Below, in pieces: positions 18,390-28,424 of a DNA stretch of 64,000 bases. The stretch's first letter is position 1, and each line of letters opens with the position of its first letter. The translations under genes and the position numbers were made by a program. The DNA comes from Cognaticolwellia aestuarii (lineage in GTDB: Bacteria; Pseudomonadota; Gammaproteobacteria; Enterobacterales; Alteromonadaceae), in the NCBI RefSeq assembly GCF_002000025.1, contig NZ_MUZV01000009.1, forward strand, positions 62,001 to 126,000, given 5' to 3'. Under the pieces are notes generated by a model. That model was not told the DNA's origin. It worked only from the letters and a program-made list of their open reading frames with translations, and made no database searches.

Positions 18390-19400
18390 CTAGTTTTTAC
18401 TAACGAACTTATCAATGATTTCATAGGTCCGTTTATACTGCTCAGGTATTAATTTTGATAACAGCATATAAGCATGGATCAATTCGCTAAATTGATAGTG
18501 TTCAACGCTCGCGCCTGCTTGTTTGGCTTTTTCCGCATACAATACTCCTTCATCTCTTAACGGATCGCAGCCAGCGGTGATCACTAAGGTCTTAGGCATA
18601 TCGGCGGTAAATTCACTAAATAAAGGCGATGCGCTTGTTAGTAAGCGACTAACTGTTGAGTTTTCTGCAGTATTACTTATTTCAGGGCTGGTGTTGATAA
18701 TACTAGTGTTGAGAAGATTGGCATCTTGGATGTTAAAGTATTGTTGAAAGTACCAGCGTACTTTATCTGCTTCTAATAAAAATCCCTGACCATTATCTAT
18801 AATCGACTGACACCCCATAGTATAATCAACGCTGGGGTAGAACAATATTTGCTTATCAATATTAACCTTAGGATTATTCATGTTGTTCATTACCAAGCTA
18901 GTGCAAATAGCTCCGCCGGCGCTATCGCCAGCAAGGTAGAGTTGTTCACTATATTGATAGCCATTGAGCAAGCTTGGGTAGTTTTCTAGCAAGTACTGAC
19001 AATCATTCAAGCCACACGGGTAAGGGTGCTCAGGTGCTAAGCGATAATCAAGACAAATAACAATGGCATGGGCGGCAATGGCAAGCTCTCGGCTGATAGG
19101 GTCATATAAATCAATGCTACCGCACATGTGCCCACCACCATGAAAGTGCAATAAAACCGGCAGCTGTTTATCAGGCTCAGGATGATAAATTCGTGCAGCA
19201 AGCTGATGATTTTCAAGCGTTAAAATGCTGTCTGTTACTAAGCTTACTTCAGGGCCAGGTAACATGTATGCAGATAAATTTTCTAAGTTTTGTCTAATAA
19301 TCTCTGGCTCAAATGCTGCTCCACTTGCCTTAGCTTGTTCAAGCCCAGCGTTAACTTGTTCGAGTAATGGTATTAAGCTTTTTGATACATTGCCTCGCAT
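18390..19400 (-). CDS. Alpha/beta hydrolase, hormone-sensitive-lipase type esterase
   Basis: The protein has the oxyanion motif HGGG in LHFHGGGHMCG, the nucleophile motif GDSAGG, and downstream Asp and His (TAGCDPLRDEG; ELIHAYM) completing the catalytic triad of family IV carboxylesterases. I place the start at ATG 19400 (336 aa), one base after the stop of the upstream MFS gene and about eight bases after AAGGGA. An earlier ATG at 19424 has a poor ribosome binding site and would overlap that gene. It is co-transcribed with the MFS gene; the ester substrate is unknown. Confidence 0.85.
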   Translation of the reverse strand: MRGNVSKSLIPLLEQVNAGLEQAKASGAAFEPEIIRQNLENLSAYMLPGPEVSLVTDSILTLENHQLAARIYHPEPDKQLPVLLHFHGGGHMCGSIDLYDPISRELAIAAHAIVICLDYRLAPEHPYPCGLNDCQYLLENYPSLLNGYQYSEQLYLAGDSAGGAICTSLVMNNMNNPKVNIDKQILFYPSVDYTMGCQSIIDNGQGFLLEADKVRWYFQQYFNIQDANLLNTSIINTSPEISNTAENSTVSRLLTSASPLFSEFTADMPKTLVITAGCDPLRDEGVLYAEKAKQAGASVEHYQFSELIHAYMLLSKLIPEQYKRTYEIIDKFVSKN

Positions 19401-19401
19401 A

Positions 19402-20586
19402 TTAATTTCCCTTTTGCTGTGCATGTGCTTTTTTTGCTGTTTCCGGCAAAAAATAGCTACCGATAAATAAGGTTGAACTCAGTGCGGTGATTAAAATAAA
19501 TGACCAAGTGTAATCACCTTGATGAATATCCACTAAGGCACCGAATACCCACAGGATCAAGGTCGATATAATGTAACTAATGGAATAAAACATACTGAAT
19601 ATTATGGTGATACGTGCAGCGGTCATTTTGGGTAATTCATGAGGAATTGACACTAATGCAGTGACTGGCAAGAAGATAAAAAAGCCTAAGGTAATCGCGG
19701 CTAGTGTTTGTAACCAATAGAGGCCGCTAAAAGAAAAAATAGCCGTGCTGACGATAACAGCTAAGCCCGACCAACGAATAACAGGTAAGCGAGCGGGCAC
19801 TTTTTTACTGTAAATAATACCAAAAATAGTGCCGATAATGCCAAAGCCTATTACCCATTTACTTTGCACGATGCCGGCTTTGGGATAGAAGGTAAACAGG
19901 CATATATAAAACGCTAGAATACCTGAGTAAGCTAAGCCATAAACCCAGTTGAAGCGATCTTTTAAGCCTTGGCTATAACTGTAGTTCGCTGAAACTTCAT
20001 CTTGTTGGTTTGTTGCTGTTGATGGTTGCTCAAACTTAACCAATAACCAAAGTAGGGCAATAACCAGACTGAAAATTGAGAATAGTGTTAAGCTATTTTG
20101 CCAGCCTCCGGTTAGTTGATTAATACTTTGCATTTGCCACAAAATTATCGCTGTTCCGATATTAAAGGCAACGGCATTAATACCGTTAATGGTGGCGCGC
20201 TCTTCGGCTTTAAAAAATTGTAAAACAATAGGATTAAAATATACCACCATAAAAGCGCCACCTAGCCCCATAAGAAATCGGCTCAATAGCAATAATTCAT
20301 AGTTTGGCGCATAAGGGGTTAGCAAGCCTATCGTTATCAGTAAGCTAGAAAGGAAAAATGCATATTTGATCCCCAGTTTAATCGCTATCCAAGCCGCAAT
20401 GAAAGTACCGACAATTTTAGCTAAAGTGACTGCGCCACTAATAAAACTTGCTGAGGCTAAGCTATGAACATCGAGTGAAAGCATAATACTCTGCATGCTA
20501 GCGGTGCCACCGACCCACGCCATAGCAAATAAAACATAACTAAAAAAAACAATAGCTTCTACTACATATTTGTTGGTAATTTTCAT
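19402..20586 (-). CDS. MFS transporter
   Basis: The 394-aa protein has about twelve hydrophobic segments and the loop motif after helix 2 (AIKLGIKYAFFLSS) with FLMGLGGAFMVVYFNP, typical of the major facilitator superfamily. The hydrophilic stretch QPSTATNQQDEVSANYSYSQ is the central loop. It resembles the CynX/NimT-type or general anion/nutrient carriers, but the substrate cannot be fixed. It is the first gene of a two-gene unit with the esterase, so uptake of an ester or export of its product is possible. Confidence 0.85.
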   Translation of the reverse strand: MKITNKYVVEAIVFFSYVLFAMAWVGGTASMQSIMLSLDVHSLASASFISGAVTLAKIVGTFIAAWIAIKLGIKYAFFLSSLLITIGLLTPYAPNYELLLLSRFLMGLGGAFMVVYFNPIVLQFFKAEERATINGINAVAFNIGTAIILWQMQSINQLTGGWQNSLTLFSIFSLVIALLWLLVKFEQPSTATNQQDEVSANYSYSQGLKDRFNWVYGLAYSGILAFYICLFTFYPKAGIVQSKWVIGFGIIGTIFGIIYSKKVPARLPVIRWSGLAVIVSTAIFSFSGLYWLQTLAAITLGFFIFLPVTALVSIPHELPKMTAARITIIFSMFYSISYIISTLILWVFGALVDIHQGDYTWSFILITALSSTLFIGSYFLPETAKKAHAQQKGN

Positions 20587-20810
20587 CTATGATAACTTTT
20601 AAGCTGATAAACAACGAATGGCTAGACTACCTTAGGAAATTCGGAAAATAAGTACTACCTTAGTGCACTACAACTTACTAATAAGCGTGATATGCTAAGT
20701 AATAAAAGCGCTAAAGGTCGTTATCTTCAAGCAATGCTTTGCCTAAATACGTTGCTAACTTCAGCTCAATCCTGCATCTTGAAATGACATGAATATATAA
20801 AGGAATAAAT

Positions 20811-23800
20811 TTGTTAGCTTGGTTATCTATTGATACGTGGTTGGTTACCATTCTTTCGGTTGGTTATCTTTGTTTACTTTTTTTAGTGGCTTACAAAGGC
20901 CAAAATCAATCACCTGAACAATGGCGCTGTAAGCCTTGGGTGTATAGCTTATCGCTAGCGGTTAGCTGCACGTCTTGGGCTTTTTATGGCACTGTTGGGC
21001 AAGCGGCAACCACAGGAGCATGGCTTGCACCGATTTATATTGGATCAATGCTTTGTTTAGTGCTTGCCTGGCCAATGCTGTTAAAAATGTTGAACATTAT
21101 TAAGCGACAAAACTTAACCTCGATTGCTGATTTTATTGCTTTTCGTTACGACCGCTCACCTAAGATAGCTATTACAGTTGCTTTGATCGCTTTAGTCGGC
21201 ACTGTACCTTATATTGCTTTACAGTTACGCGCCATAAGCACCAGCTTTGATTTACTTACCGGTACCTTTCAATCGGGTATTAGTACGGCATTTGTTGTGA
21301 CGGTTGTGTTGATTGTTTTTAGTATTTTATTTGGTACTCGGCAAATTGCCGCCAGTAAACAAAATCAAGGTTTAGTCTTAGCCATAGCATTTAGCTCAGT
21401 TGTAAAGCTGTTTGCGCTAACCGCTGTTGGCTTGTTTGCCAGCTTTTTTGTTTTTGATGGCTTTGCTGATCTTGCATCGCAACAACAAAGCCATACCTTG
21501 TTTAGTGAAAATAACTCCGTTTATCTGGCAATAGCGCAGGCAATATTAGGTGCTATTACCATTTTTGTTTTACCACAGCAGTTTCATATGATGATGATTG
21601 AAAACCATCATCCACAAGAATTAAAAACCGCGCGTTGGTTATTTCCGCTGTACTTTATTTTAATTAATATTTTTGTATTACCTATTGCGATTGCTGGATT
21701 GCTCACTTTTCCGGGCGGGAGTGTTGATGCAGATACCTATGTGCTGACTTTACCTTTATTTTTTCAACAGGCTTGGCTGGGTATTATTGTTTATATTGGT
21801 GGTTTAGCTGCGGCTACGAGTATGGTGATTGTTTCAGCTATTGTACTTAGCACGATGATTTCCACTGAGGTGATCACACCGCTGATGTTGAAGTTTAAAT
21901 TATTTACTAAAGCGGGGGCCCCACAATTTTCTGGCTTATTGTTAAAGCAGCGCCGATTAGCCATTAGCGCTATTTTATTATTTGCTTTTGCGTTTGAGCG
22001 TAGCATAAACCAACAAAGTCATCTTGCAAGTATTGGGTTGCTGTCTTTTGTGTTGTTATCACAATTTGCTCCCGCGATTATTGGTGCTTTATATTGGCGT
22101 AAAGCCAATGGTAAAGGCGCATTAACTGGGCTGATTGTCGGTAGTTTAGTATGGTTTTATACTTTGTTATTGCCCATTATTGCCCCTAATTTAGCATGGG
22201 TAGAAAATGGCCTATTTGCTATTACTTGGTTAAAACCTACGGCGCTTTTTGGCTTAAATTTTCTTGATTTAACCAGTCACGGTGTATTTTATAGTTTAAT
22301 GACTAACATTGTTTGTTTTGTTGTTGTTTCGTTATTAACCCATCGCAGTGTCGGTGAAAAATTACAAGCCGAAATATTTATCCGTAAAAGCCAGAGTAAA
22401 TTTGAGCGTAACCTCAGTACCGAAGATCTCTACAGTTTATTATTACGCTTTATTGATAAAGACTCGGCTGAAGCCTTTATGAAAGTTGCCAAGTCAAATC
22501 ACCTAAATAGTGATATTGAGCCGGTAAATTTGGTGGAATACACACGTTTACAGCTTTCTGGTGTCTTGGGTTCAGCTTCAACGCGTATGGTAATGAAAGC
22601 GGCGTCTAGAGCAGAGAAAATGCCACTAGAAGATGTTGTGAGTATCGTTGATGAAGCTAACCAAATGTTTCGTTTTAATCGCGAGTTATTGCAATCAGGA
22701 GTCGAGAATATCGAACAAGGCATTAGTGTGATTGATGCCGACATGAGGTTGGTGGCGTGGAACCAGCGCTATATTCAGTTACTCGACTATCCAGATGGCT
22801 TTGTACAAGCGGGTTTACCGATAGAAACTTTGCTGAAATATAATATTACGCGCGGCATTATTTCCGGTCATCATGATAGTGAACAGATGATCGCCAAACG
22901 TATTGCTCATATGCGAAATGGCGATAGCCATCATTTTCAGCGCAAAATGCCTAATGGCATTGTTTTAGAAATTCGTGGTCAATCGATGCCAGGTGGCGGC
23001 TTTGTTAGCACTTTTTCTGACATTACTGCACACATTGAAGCAGAAAAAGCACTGCAACAAGCGAATGAAACCTTAGAAAAGCGTGTTGAAAGTCGTACAC
23101 AAGAGTTACAAAAAGCCAAAGCAGAAGCTGAAGCGGCTAATAGTAGTAAAAGTCGATTTTTAGCTGCGGCAAGTCATGATTTAATGCAACCGTTTAACGC
23201 CTTATCATTATTTACTTCTATGTTAAAAAAGAAAGTTCAAGGCGAAGAGTTAACAGCATTAGCTGAGCATATTGATGATTCGTTAAATGTGGTTGAAGCG
23301 TTATTATCGGATTTAGTTGAAATTTCTCGATTAGATAATAGCTCTGAAAAAATAGAAAAAAATCAATTTGCTCTAGATGATTTATTAAATCCGCTTAAAA
23401 ATGAATTTACTGCGCTAGCACAACAAGCCAATATCGATTTTTCTTACCAATTAAGTCAGTGTGTGGTGCACTCTGATAAGCGAATGCTTAGGCGGATAAT
23501 ACAAAATTTTTTATCGAATGCGATACATTATTGTCATGATAAACAAGGTGATAAATCGCATGTCCGTAATCGAATTTTACTCGGCATACGACGTAATAAA
23601 ACCATGATACGAGTTGAAGTTTGGGATAATGGTCCTGGTATTGCGTTAGCACAACAAAAAGCTATTTTTCGTGAATTTGAACGCTTAGAACAAAACCGTG
23701 AAATACCTGGACTTGGCTTAGGGCTGGCGATATCAGAGCGTATGGCTAAATTGTTAGGCTTAACGATTACCGTGAGATCTGAGTTAGGTAAAGGCACATG

Positions 23801-24290
23801 TTTTAGTATTGAAATTCCCCGTGTTAACGCCAGTGAGTCAACTATACCCCCTAGTGTAATTGGTCATGACTTGCGAGCAAATAAAGCCGTAGAGCCGTTA
23901 GCAGAATCAGAAAACCTGTTTAACCAACGTGTTGTGTTGTTGATCGATAATGATGAGTTGATGTTAACCGCAATGGCATCACAGCTTATCGATTGGGGTT
24001 GCAATGTGTTAACCGCACATGATCAACAGTCTTGCCAGCAGGCACTGGCCAATGCTGATTCGTCTCCCGATATTATTATTGCGGACTACCATCTTGATTA
24101 TGGTCAAAATGGTGTGGATTTAGTGCAAGCTATGCTCACACGCGAACAGTGGCATCTGCCAGCTATAATTTGTTCCGCAGACCCTTCCGAAAGTGTTCGT
24201 CAGCATACCAGTGATGCTGAATATTTGTTTTTGCGTAAGCCAGTAAAATCTTTGGCACTTAAACGTATCATGCGCCAATTACTGACTTAG
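20811..24290 (+). CDS. Hybrid histidine kinase with N-terminal sodium/solute symporter domain
   Basis: The 1159-aa protein joins a sodium/solute-symporter-like domain of about twelve helices (1-510), a PAS domain (about 640-740), a coiled coil (745-790), a histidine kinase with H-box ASHDLMQPFNAL (His789) and an ATPase domain (DNGPGI; GLGLGLAISERM), and a C-terminal receiver with phospho-acceptor Asp1092 in IIIADYHLD. This is the CrbS/NahK-like architecture, known in Vibrio and Pseudomonas to control acetate and alternative carbon use through a LuxR-type partner; no partner lies next to it. The start is TTG behind AAGGA; no in-frame ATG fits better. Confidence 0.9.
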   Translation: MLAWLSIDTWLVTILSVGYLCLLFLVAYKGQNQSPEQWRCKPWVYSLSLAVSCTSWAFYGTVGQAATTGAWLAPIYIGSMLCLVLAWPMLLKMLNIIKRQNLTSIADFIAFRYDRSPKIAITVALIALVGTVPYIALQLRAISTSFDLLTGTFQSGISTAFVVTVVLIVFSILFGTRQIAASKQNQGLVLAIAFSSVVKLFALTAVGLFASFFVFDGFADLASQQQSHTLFSENNSVYLAIAQAILGAITIFVLPQQFHMMMIENHHPQELKTARWLFPLYFILINIFVLPIAIAGLLTFPGGSVDADTYVLTLPLFFQQAWLGIIVYIGGLAAATSMVIVSAIVLSTMISTEVITPLMLKFKLFTKAGAPQFSGLLLKQRRLAISAILLFAFAFERSINQQSHLASIGLLSFVLLSQFAPAIIGALYWRKANGKGALTGLIVGSLVWFYTLLLPIIAPNLAWVENGLFAITWLKPTALFGLNFLDLTSHGVFYSLMTNIVCFVVVSLLTHRSVGEKLQAEIFIRKSQSKFERNLSTEDLYSLLLRFIDKDSAEAFMKVAKSNHLNSDIEPVNLVEYTRLQLSGVLGSASTRMVMKAASRAEKMPLEDVVSIVDEANQMFRFNRELLQSGVENIEQGISVIDADMRLVAWNQRYIQLLDYPDGFVQAGLPIETLLKYNITRGIISGHHDSEQMIAKRIAHMRNGDSHHFQRKMPNGIVLEIRGQSMPGGGFVSTFSDITAHIEAEKALQQANETLEKRVESRTQELQKAKAEAEAANSSKSRFLAAASHDLMQPFNALSLFTSMLKKKVQGEELTALAEHIDDSLNVVEALLSDLVEISRLDNSSEKIEKNQFALDDLLNPLKNEFTALAQQANIDFSYQLSQCVVHSDKRMLRRIIQNFLSNAIHYCHDKQGDKSHVRNRILLGIRRNKTMIRVEVWDNGPGIALAQQKAIFREFERLEQNREIPGLGLGLAISERMAKLLGLTITVRSELGKGTCFSIEIPRVNASESTIPPSVIGHDLRANKAVEPLAESENLFNQRVVLLIDNDELMLTAMASQLIDWGCNVLTAHDQQSCQQALANADSSPDIIIADYHLDYGQNGVDLVQAMLTREQWHLPAIICSADPSESVRQHTSDAEYLFLRKPVKSLALKRIMRQLLT

Positions 24291-24365
24291 GTAGCAGTAT
24301 TTCATATCAACAGTGGTTAGAAGTGTTGAGGGTTTAATGTTCGCTTTCGTTACTTTACTTGTAAA

Positions 24366-24389
24366 ATGTACTGATGTACTGATGTACTG
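24366..24389. repeat. Three copies of an 8-bp repeat
   Basis: ATGTACTG occurs three times in tandem 75 bp after the histidine kinase gene. No function is apparent. Confidence 0.8.
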
Positions 24390-24492
24390 AAAGGGGCATT
24401 ACCCGAGCTATCATCCTACCTTCCTCCTCCTCAGCTCTGATCAGCTGTTTCACCTGCTAGATATTCTAAGATAATCGCGAGTAAATAACTTA

Positions 24493-24549
24493 AGCTTACA
24501 AGGAGTAAATTTATTTATCGTATTCAAATAAATTTACTCCTTGTAAGCT
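24493..24549. repeat. Perfect 24-bp inverted repeat with 9-nt loop
   Basis: The arms 24493-24516 and 24526-24549 are perfectly complementary over 24 bp (starting AGCTTACAAGG, ending CCTTGTAAGCT). No T tract follows on either strand, so it is not a standard intrinsic terminator. It lies 200 bp after the kinase gene and upstream of the predicted TonB receptor promoter. It could be a factor-assisted terminator, a processing site or the remnant of a small mobile element. Confidence 0.85.
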
Positions 24550-24634
24550 ATTGATAAAATTAATGGTTAACCAATTTTTGTTACCAAAGGGTGTTTTTTC
24601 TTTGTTTTTATGAATATTTGGTTATATCTTTTTG

Positions 24635-24663
24635 TTGACGGATATTGCTGGATTGGTTAGTTT
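24635..24663 (+). promoter_or_regulatory. Promoter P1 of the alginate TonB receptor
   Basis: TTGACG (24635-24640) and TAGTTT (24658-24663) are 17 bp apart, with GGT directly before the -10. Start would be near 24670. A perfect palindrome TGGTTAACCA at 24564-24573, of the form bound by many FadR-type GntR regulators, lies about 100 bp upstream. The same layout recurs at 27980 and 30726. Confidence 0.6.
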
Positions 24664-24744
24664 AAGGTGTCGTTAATTTTAAAATAACAAAGGCTAAGAT
24701 AAAGCTTTGAATAATTAGTAGACTTAAAAAACAAGGTGGGGAAG

Positions 24745-27663
24745 ATGAAGAACATAATTACAACCAATAAAACAAAACTTGCTGCAGCTGTTCAGCAATT
24801 ATTCATAGCAAAAAATATTCGCAATAATTTATCTATTGCTTGCATAGGTTTAGCATTACCATTTTCAGTAATGGCGCAAGAGCAAGTAAAAACCGATGAT
24901 ATCGAAGTTATTGAAGTTAAAGGCATGCTTGGCAGTCTCAAAGCTGCAGCACTACTTAAACGTACTGATGGCCGAATTGTTGATGCCATTGTTGCCGAAG
25001 ATATCGGTAAACTACCTGATAACAATATCGCTGAAGCACTTCAGCGTATTACGGGTGTCTCAATCAACACTGACTTTGGTGTCGGTGATAGTGTTTCTAT
25101 TCGTGGCTTGCCACAAAATCGCGTCGAGTTAAACGGTCGTTCAACAATTGGTGATTCACGCGATGGCATCAGCCTACAAGATTTTCCTTCAAGCTTTTTG
25201 AAAGCAGTAGAAGTTGTGAAATCACCAACAGCAGATATGATTGAAGGCGCGTTAGGTGGCACAGTAAGTCTTAAAACTGTTCGTCCGCTAGAGCTAGAAA
25301 AGTTAACTGCAGCGTTTTCACTAGATGGCGAATATGCAGATAAAACTGAAAATTGGGCGCCTGTATTTAGTGGCTCAGTTGGTAATAACTGGGACTTAGG
25401 TGATGCCGGTACATTTGGTGCGTTAGCGATGTTATCTTTTCAAGACCGCGAAATTCGACAAGATGAGTTTTTTAGCCGTATTAAACCACAAGATATTGAT
25501 ATTGATGGCATGAGTGCTAATACTGAAAGCGGCAACTTTATCGTTAGAGATCAGCATACTGTAGAGCAATATGTTGAAAACCGTAAACGAACAGCATTAA
25601 ATTTCTCGCTGCAGTGGGCTCCGGTGTCTGGTGACGGCATGATATATCTTGATCTTAATGGCACTAAGCGCTCAGGAGAGCAAAATGGTAGTTCAATTAT
25701 TGCCGTCGGTGGATCACTACAAACGGATGCTAACACAACACAAGATGCTAACGGTCAGCTTAACAATTACACCTTAACCAATGACTTTGCCATTCCTAAA
25801 ACCTACAGTGATTTCCGTGATACAGACTCATACTCTCATGCTCTTGGTGGTGAGTGGACTATTTCTGATGGCATTATGATTTCAGGTGAAGTTGCTGTGG
25901 CATCTTCAGAAAGCTTTAGACCGGATTCAGAATTTACTTTAAGACCTATTGAACGTGCAACGGGTAATACACATACTTACGATGGTATCTTTTCTCAATC
26001 AGGCGATAGACTACCAAGTATCATTCATTCAGATCCTGCGGCGTTTACCAGTGCAGATAATTTAGCATTACGTACGTTTAAAACTGAAGAGAAAATTACC
26101 AATAACGATGAAACCGCAGCTCGTTTTGATGTTGTTATTGATGAGCCCCTTGATGTTGATTGGATATCGTCAATAAAAGCGGGTGTTCGTGTGACTGAGC
26201 GCGAATACGTTTACAAGCAATATAAAGAAGAAATAAAAGACATTTACAAAAACGCATTTAACGATGCTGATGGCTCATTGGCAACATTATGGATTGATGA
26301 TTATAACGCAGCGTTCCCGAATAGTTTTTCAACCATTAGCCATGCACATTCGTTTAATCAATTAGGTTTGTCTGGTCAAAATGATTTGCTAACTTATGCC
26401 AACTTTAATGGTTTGTCTAATCCCGGTAATGCTTATGCGCAACTACAACAATTACTTGCTGGTACTAACTTAGCCACTACAGGTAGTTTAGCGGATAACC
26501 TTGAAGAAAATGAAGGCGCTTATCGAGATATTACTGAAGATACTGCTGCTATATATATATCAGCGCATTTAGATTTCGATGATATTACTGCCATTATTGG
26601 TGGTCGATATATTAAAACTGATCTTGAATCTGCAGTTATTCGTGATGGCGAAAAGGTTACGGGTGAAAATGATTACAGTGACTTTTTACCAAGCTTAAAT
26701 GTAACTTATAACGTTACGGGTGATACGGTTGTTCGTTTTGCTGCAGCAAAAGTTATGCGCCGTGCTGACTTTGGTCAACTAAGCCCTGCATTTGATATAG
26801 ACAACTCAATTGTTACAGCTAATCAAGGTTCAATTGATTTAGAACCTTTCCGTGCTACGCAATATGATCTATCTGTTGAGCATTACTTTGGTCAAGGTAA
26901 CATGTTGTCGTTTGCGGTATTTTACAAAAATGTAGAGTCTTTCTTAAGCACTGAGTCTACTTGTGTCGCTAACAGTGCAACATCAGGACAAAATGTTACT
27001 GAATGGGAAAATGTATGTCAGCTTAATACTGCAGGAGTAAATAATAGTGATTTAGTTTTCTCAAGCGTTTCTGACTTTGCAAGTAATGCGGAAGGTGAAG
27101 CACATGTTGCTGCTTTACGTGATGCAGGTCTTACGGGTATTGATACCGAGAAGGATACTAATGGTGAAAACGGTAAAGTTAAAGGTTTTGAAATTGGCTA
27201 CCAACAATTCTTTGACTTTCTACCAGGTGCATTTTCTGGTTTAGGTGTTAGCGCTAACTACACTTACGCTGATAGTGAACAGCCTAATGGTAATCCTCTT
27301 TTAGATATTTCTAAAAATACTTATAACCTACAAGTATTTTGGGAGTATGAAGGTGTTGCTACTCGTTTAGCTTATAACTACCGTGACAGCTTCTTGGATA
27401 CTGAAGATGAAAAACGTGTTGAATCTATTGATGCAACAGGTGCTATTGGTGCTGATGACTCTGTTTACGGAAATAACTACCGTGACGATAGAGGTCAGTT
27501 AGACTTTTCAGCAAGTTGGGATATTAATGAGAATTTCACTTTAGTGGGTAACGCAACCAATATTACTGGCGAACCTTCTATCTTTAAATCTGAATTAGGT
27601 AGTAGCTGGAAATACACTGAAGCAGATCGTCGTTATACCATTGGTGTTCGTGCTAAGTTTTAA
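24745..27663 (+). CDS. TonB-dependent receptor of the alginate locus
   Basis: The 972-aa outer membrane receptor has a signal peptide ending near SVMAQEQ, a TonB-box-like segment (DDIEVIEVKG), a plug domain (IAEALQRITGVSINTDFG ... VSIRGLPQNRVELNGR) and a 22-strand-type barrel ending in RYTIGVRAKF with a terminal Phe. I chose ATG 24745 behind the AAGGTGGGG ribosome binding site rather than the in-frame GTG at 24736. Its place before the alginate lyase operon, and the shared promoter layout, suggest uptake of alginate oligosaccharides. A strong terminator follows. Confidence 0.92.
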   Translation: MKNIITTNKTKLAAAVQQLFIAKNIRNNLSIACIGLALPFSVMAQEQVKTDDIEVIEVKGMLGSLKAAALLKRTDGRIVDAIVAEDIGKLPDNNIAEALQRITGVSINTDFGVGDSVSIRGLPQNRVELNGRSTIGDSRDGISLQDFPSSFLKAVEVVKSPTADMIEGALGGTVSLKTVRPLELEKLTAAFSLDGEYADKTENWAPVFSGSVGNNWDLGDAGTFGALAMLSFQDREIRQDEFFSRIKPQDIDIDGMSANTESGNFIVRDQHTVEQYVENRKRTALNFSLQWAPVSGDGMIYLDLNGTKRSGEQNGSSIIAVGGSLQTDANTTQDANGQLNNYTLTNDFAIPKTYSDFRDTDSYSHALGGEWTISDGIMISGEVAVASSESFRPDSEFTLRPIERATGNTHTYDGIFSQSGDRLPSIIHSDPAAFTSADNLALRTFKTEEKITNNDETAARFDVVIDEPLDVDWISSIKAGVRVTEREYVYKQYKEEIKDIYKNAFNDADGSLATLWIDDYNAAFPNSFSTISHAHSFNQLGLSGQNDLLTYANFNGLSNPGNAYAQLQQLLAGTNLATTGSLADNLEENEGAYRDITEDTAAIYISAHLDFDDITAIIGGRYIKTDLESAVIRDGEKVTGENDYSDFLPSLNVTYNVTGDTVVRFAAAKVMRRADFGQLSPAFDIDNSIVTANQGSIDLEPFRATQYDLSVEHYFGQGNMLSFAVFYKNVESFLSTESTCVANSATSGQNVTEWENVCQLNTAGVNNSDLVFSSVSDFASNAEGEAHVAALRDAGLTGIDTEKDTNGENGKVKGFEIGYQQFFDFLPGAFSGLGVSANYTYADSEQPNGNPLLDISKNTYNLQVFWEYEGVATRLAYNYRDSFLDTEDEKRVESIDATGAIGADDSVYGNNYRDDRGQLDFSASWDINENFTLVGNATNITGEPSIFKSELGSSWKYTEADRRYTIGVRAKF

Positions 27664-27760
27664 GCCAATCCGCAACAATCAACTTAGTAGCTTATTAGTT
27701 TGCTAAGTTGATTGGGGGCTAGTTTTAGTTCTTATAGTGACTACTTCATTAGATTAAAGC

Positions 27761-27798
27761 AACGCAGTATTTATTGACTTAAATACTGCGTTTTTTAT
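27761..27798 (+). terminator. Intrinsic terminator after the TonB receptor
   Basis: AACGCAGTATTTA (27761-27773) pairs perfectly with TAAATACTGCGTT (27780-27792) around a 6-nt loop and is followed by TTTT. A second hairpin (CAATCAACTTAG 27676-27687 with CTAAGTTGATTG 27703-27714) lies just after the stop codon. Confidence 0.9.
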
Positions 27799-27979
27799 TG
27801 TCAAATAAAAGCTAATGTTAGCAGGCGTCCCTCTTCATTATTATTGGTAAGACAGATTGGGAATATAGCCAAGTGCTGTTTTTTTCCTGTAATAAAAAGC
27901 TACTGAAGTGGTTTATCATTGGGTAATGTTACTTCAATGAATAATTTGATGCGTGTTATTACCAATAACCAGTAATTGG

Positions 27980-28008
27980 TTGACAGTTGGTTTTGCTTTG
28001 GTTAGTAT
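27980..28008 (+). promoter_or_regulatory. Promoter P2 of the DEH-reductase-type gene
   Basis: TTGACA (27980-27985) and TAGTAT (28003-28008) are separated by 17 bp, with GGT directly before the -10. ACCAAT and ATTGGT form an inverted repeat just upstream. The start would be near 28015, leaving a leader of about 410 nt before the gene at 28425. That leader contains no convincing ORF and no known riboswitch that I can recognise. Confidence 0.6.
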
Positions 28009-28424
28009 CTAAGTTGTCTTGCAGTTATAGGTTTTAGTCGACCAAATCACTTGATTGATAAGCGCACAATTTGATTGCAGCGTAAGGTGATTATAAAGAT
28101 ATCGTGAATTTAATTTAGTAAATAACCCTGTACTTTATGAGCAAAACTGCGCTTGGCTGTAGTACTCGATGAGATGTTAAGTGACAAGTTAACTCAACAA
28201 ATTACAGGATGTTGAGCAATATCTTATATACAGGAGCAAGTGCTATTACTTGAATCGGAAACGTTAAAATGTTTTCAATAAGTTTTAGTAAAATTTAAAT
28301 TTATCAGATAGTTAGTTTATCATTTGATGAGACTCTATCGGATGGAAATACATTAGCAGGCCACCGAAACGGTGAGCAATTACACACGAAAATATTCATA
28401 TAGCAATATATTTAGGAGCTAGTT

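Noticed and set aside
19401-19424. Upstream ATG for the esterase gene
   Set aside because: It would overlap the MFS gene and lacks a ribosome binding site, while ATG 19400 follows AAGGGA directly.
24493-24549. End of an insertion sequence
   Set aside because: No transposase or second terminal repeat is present nearby; I keep it as an inverted repeat only.
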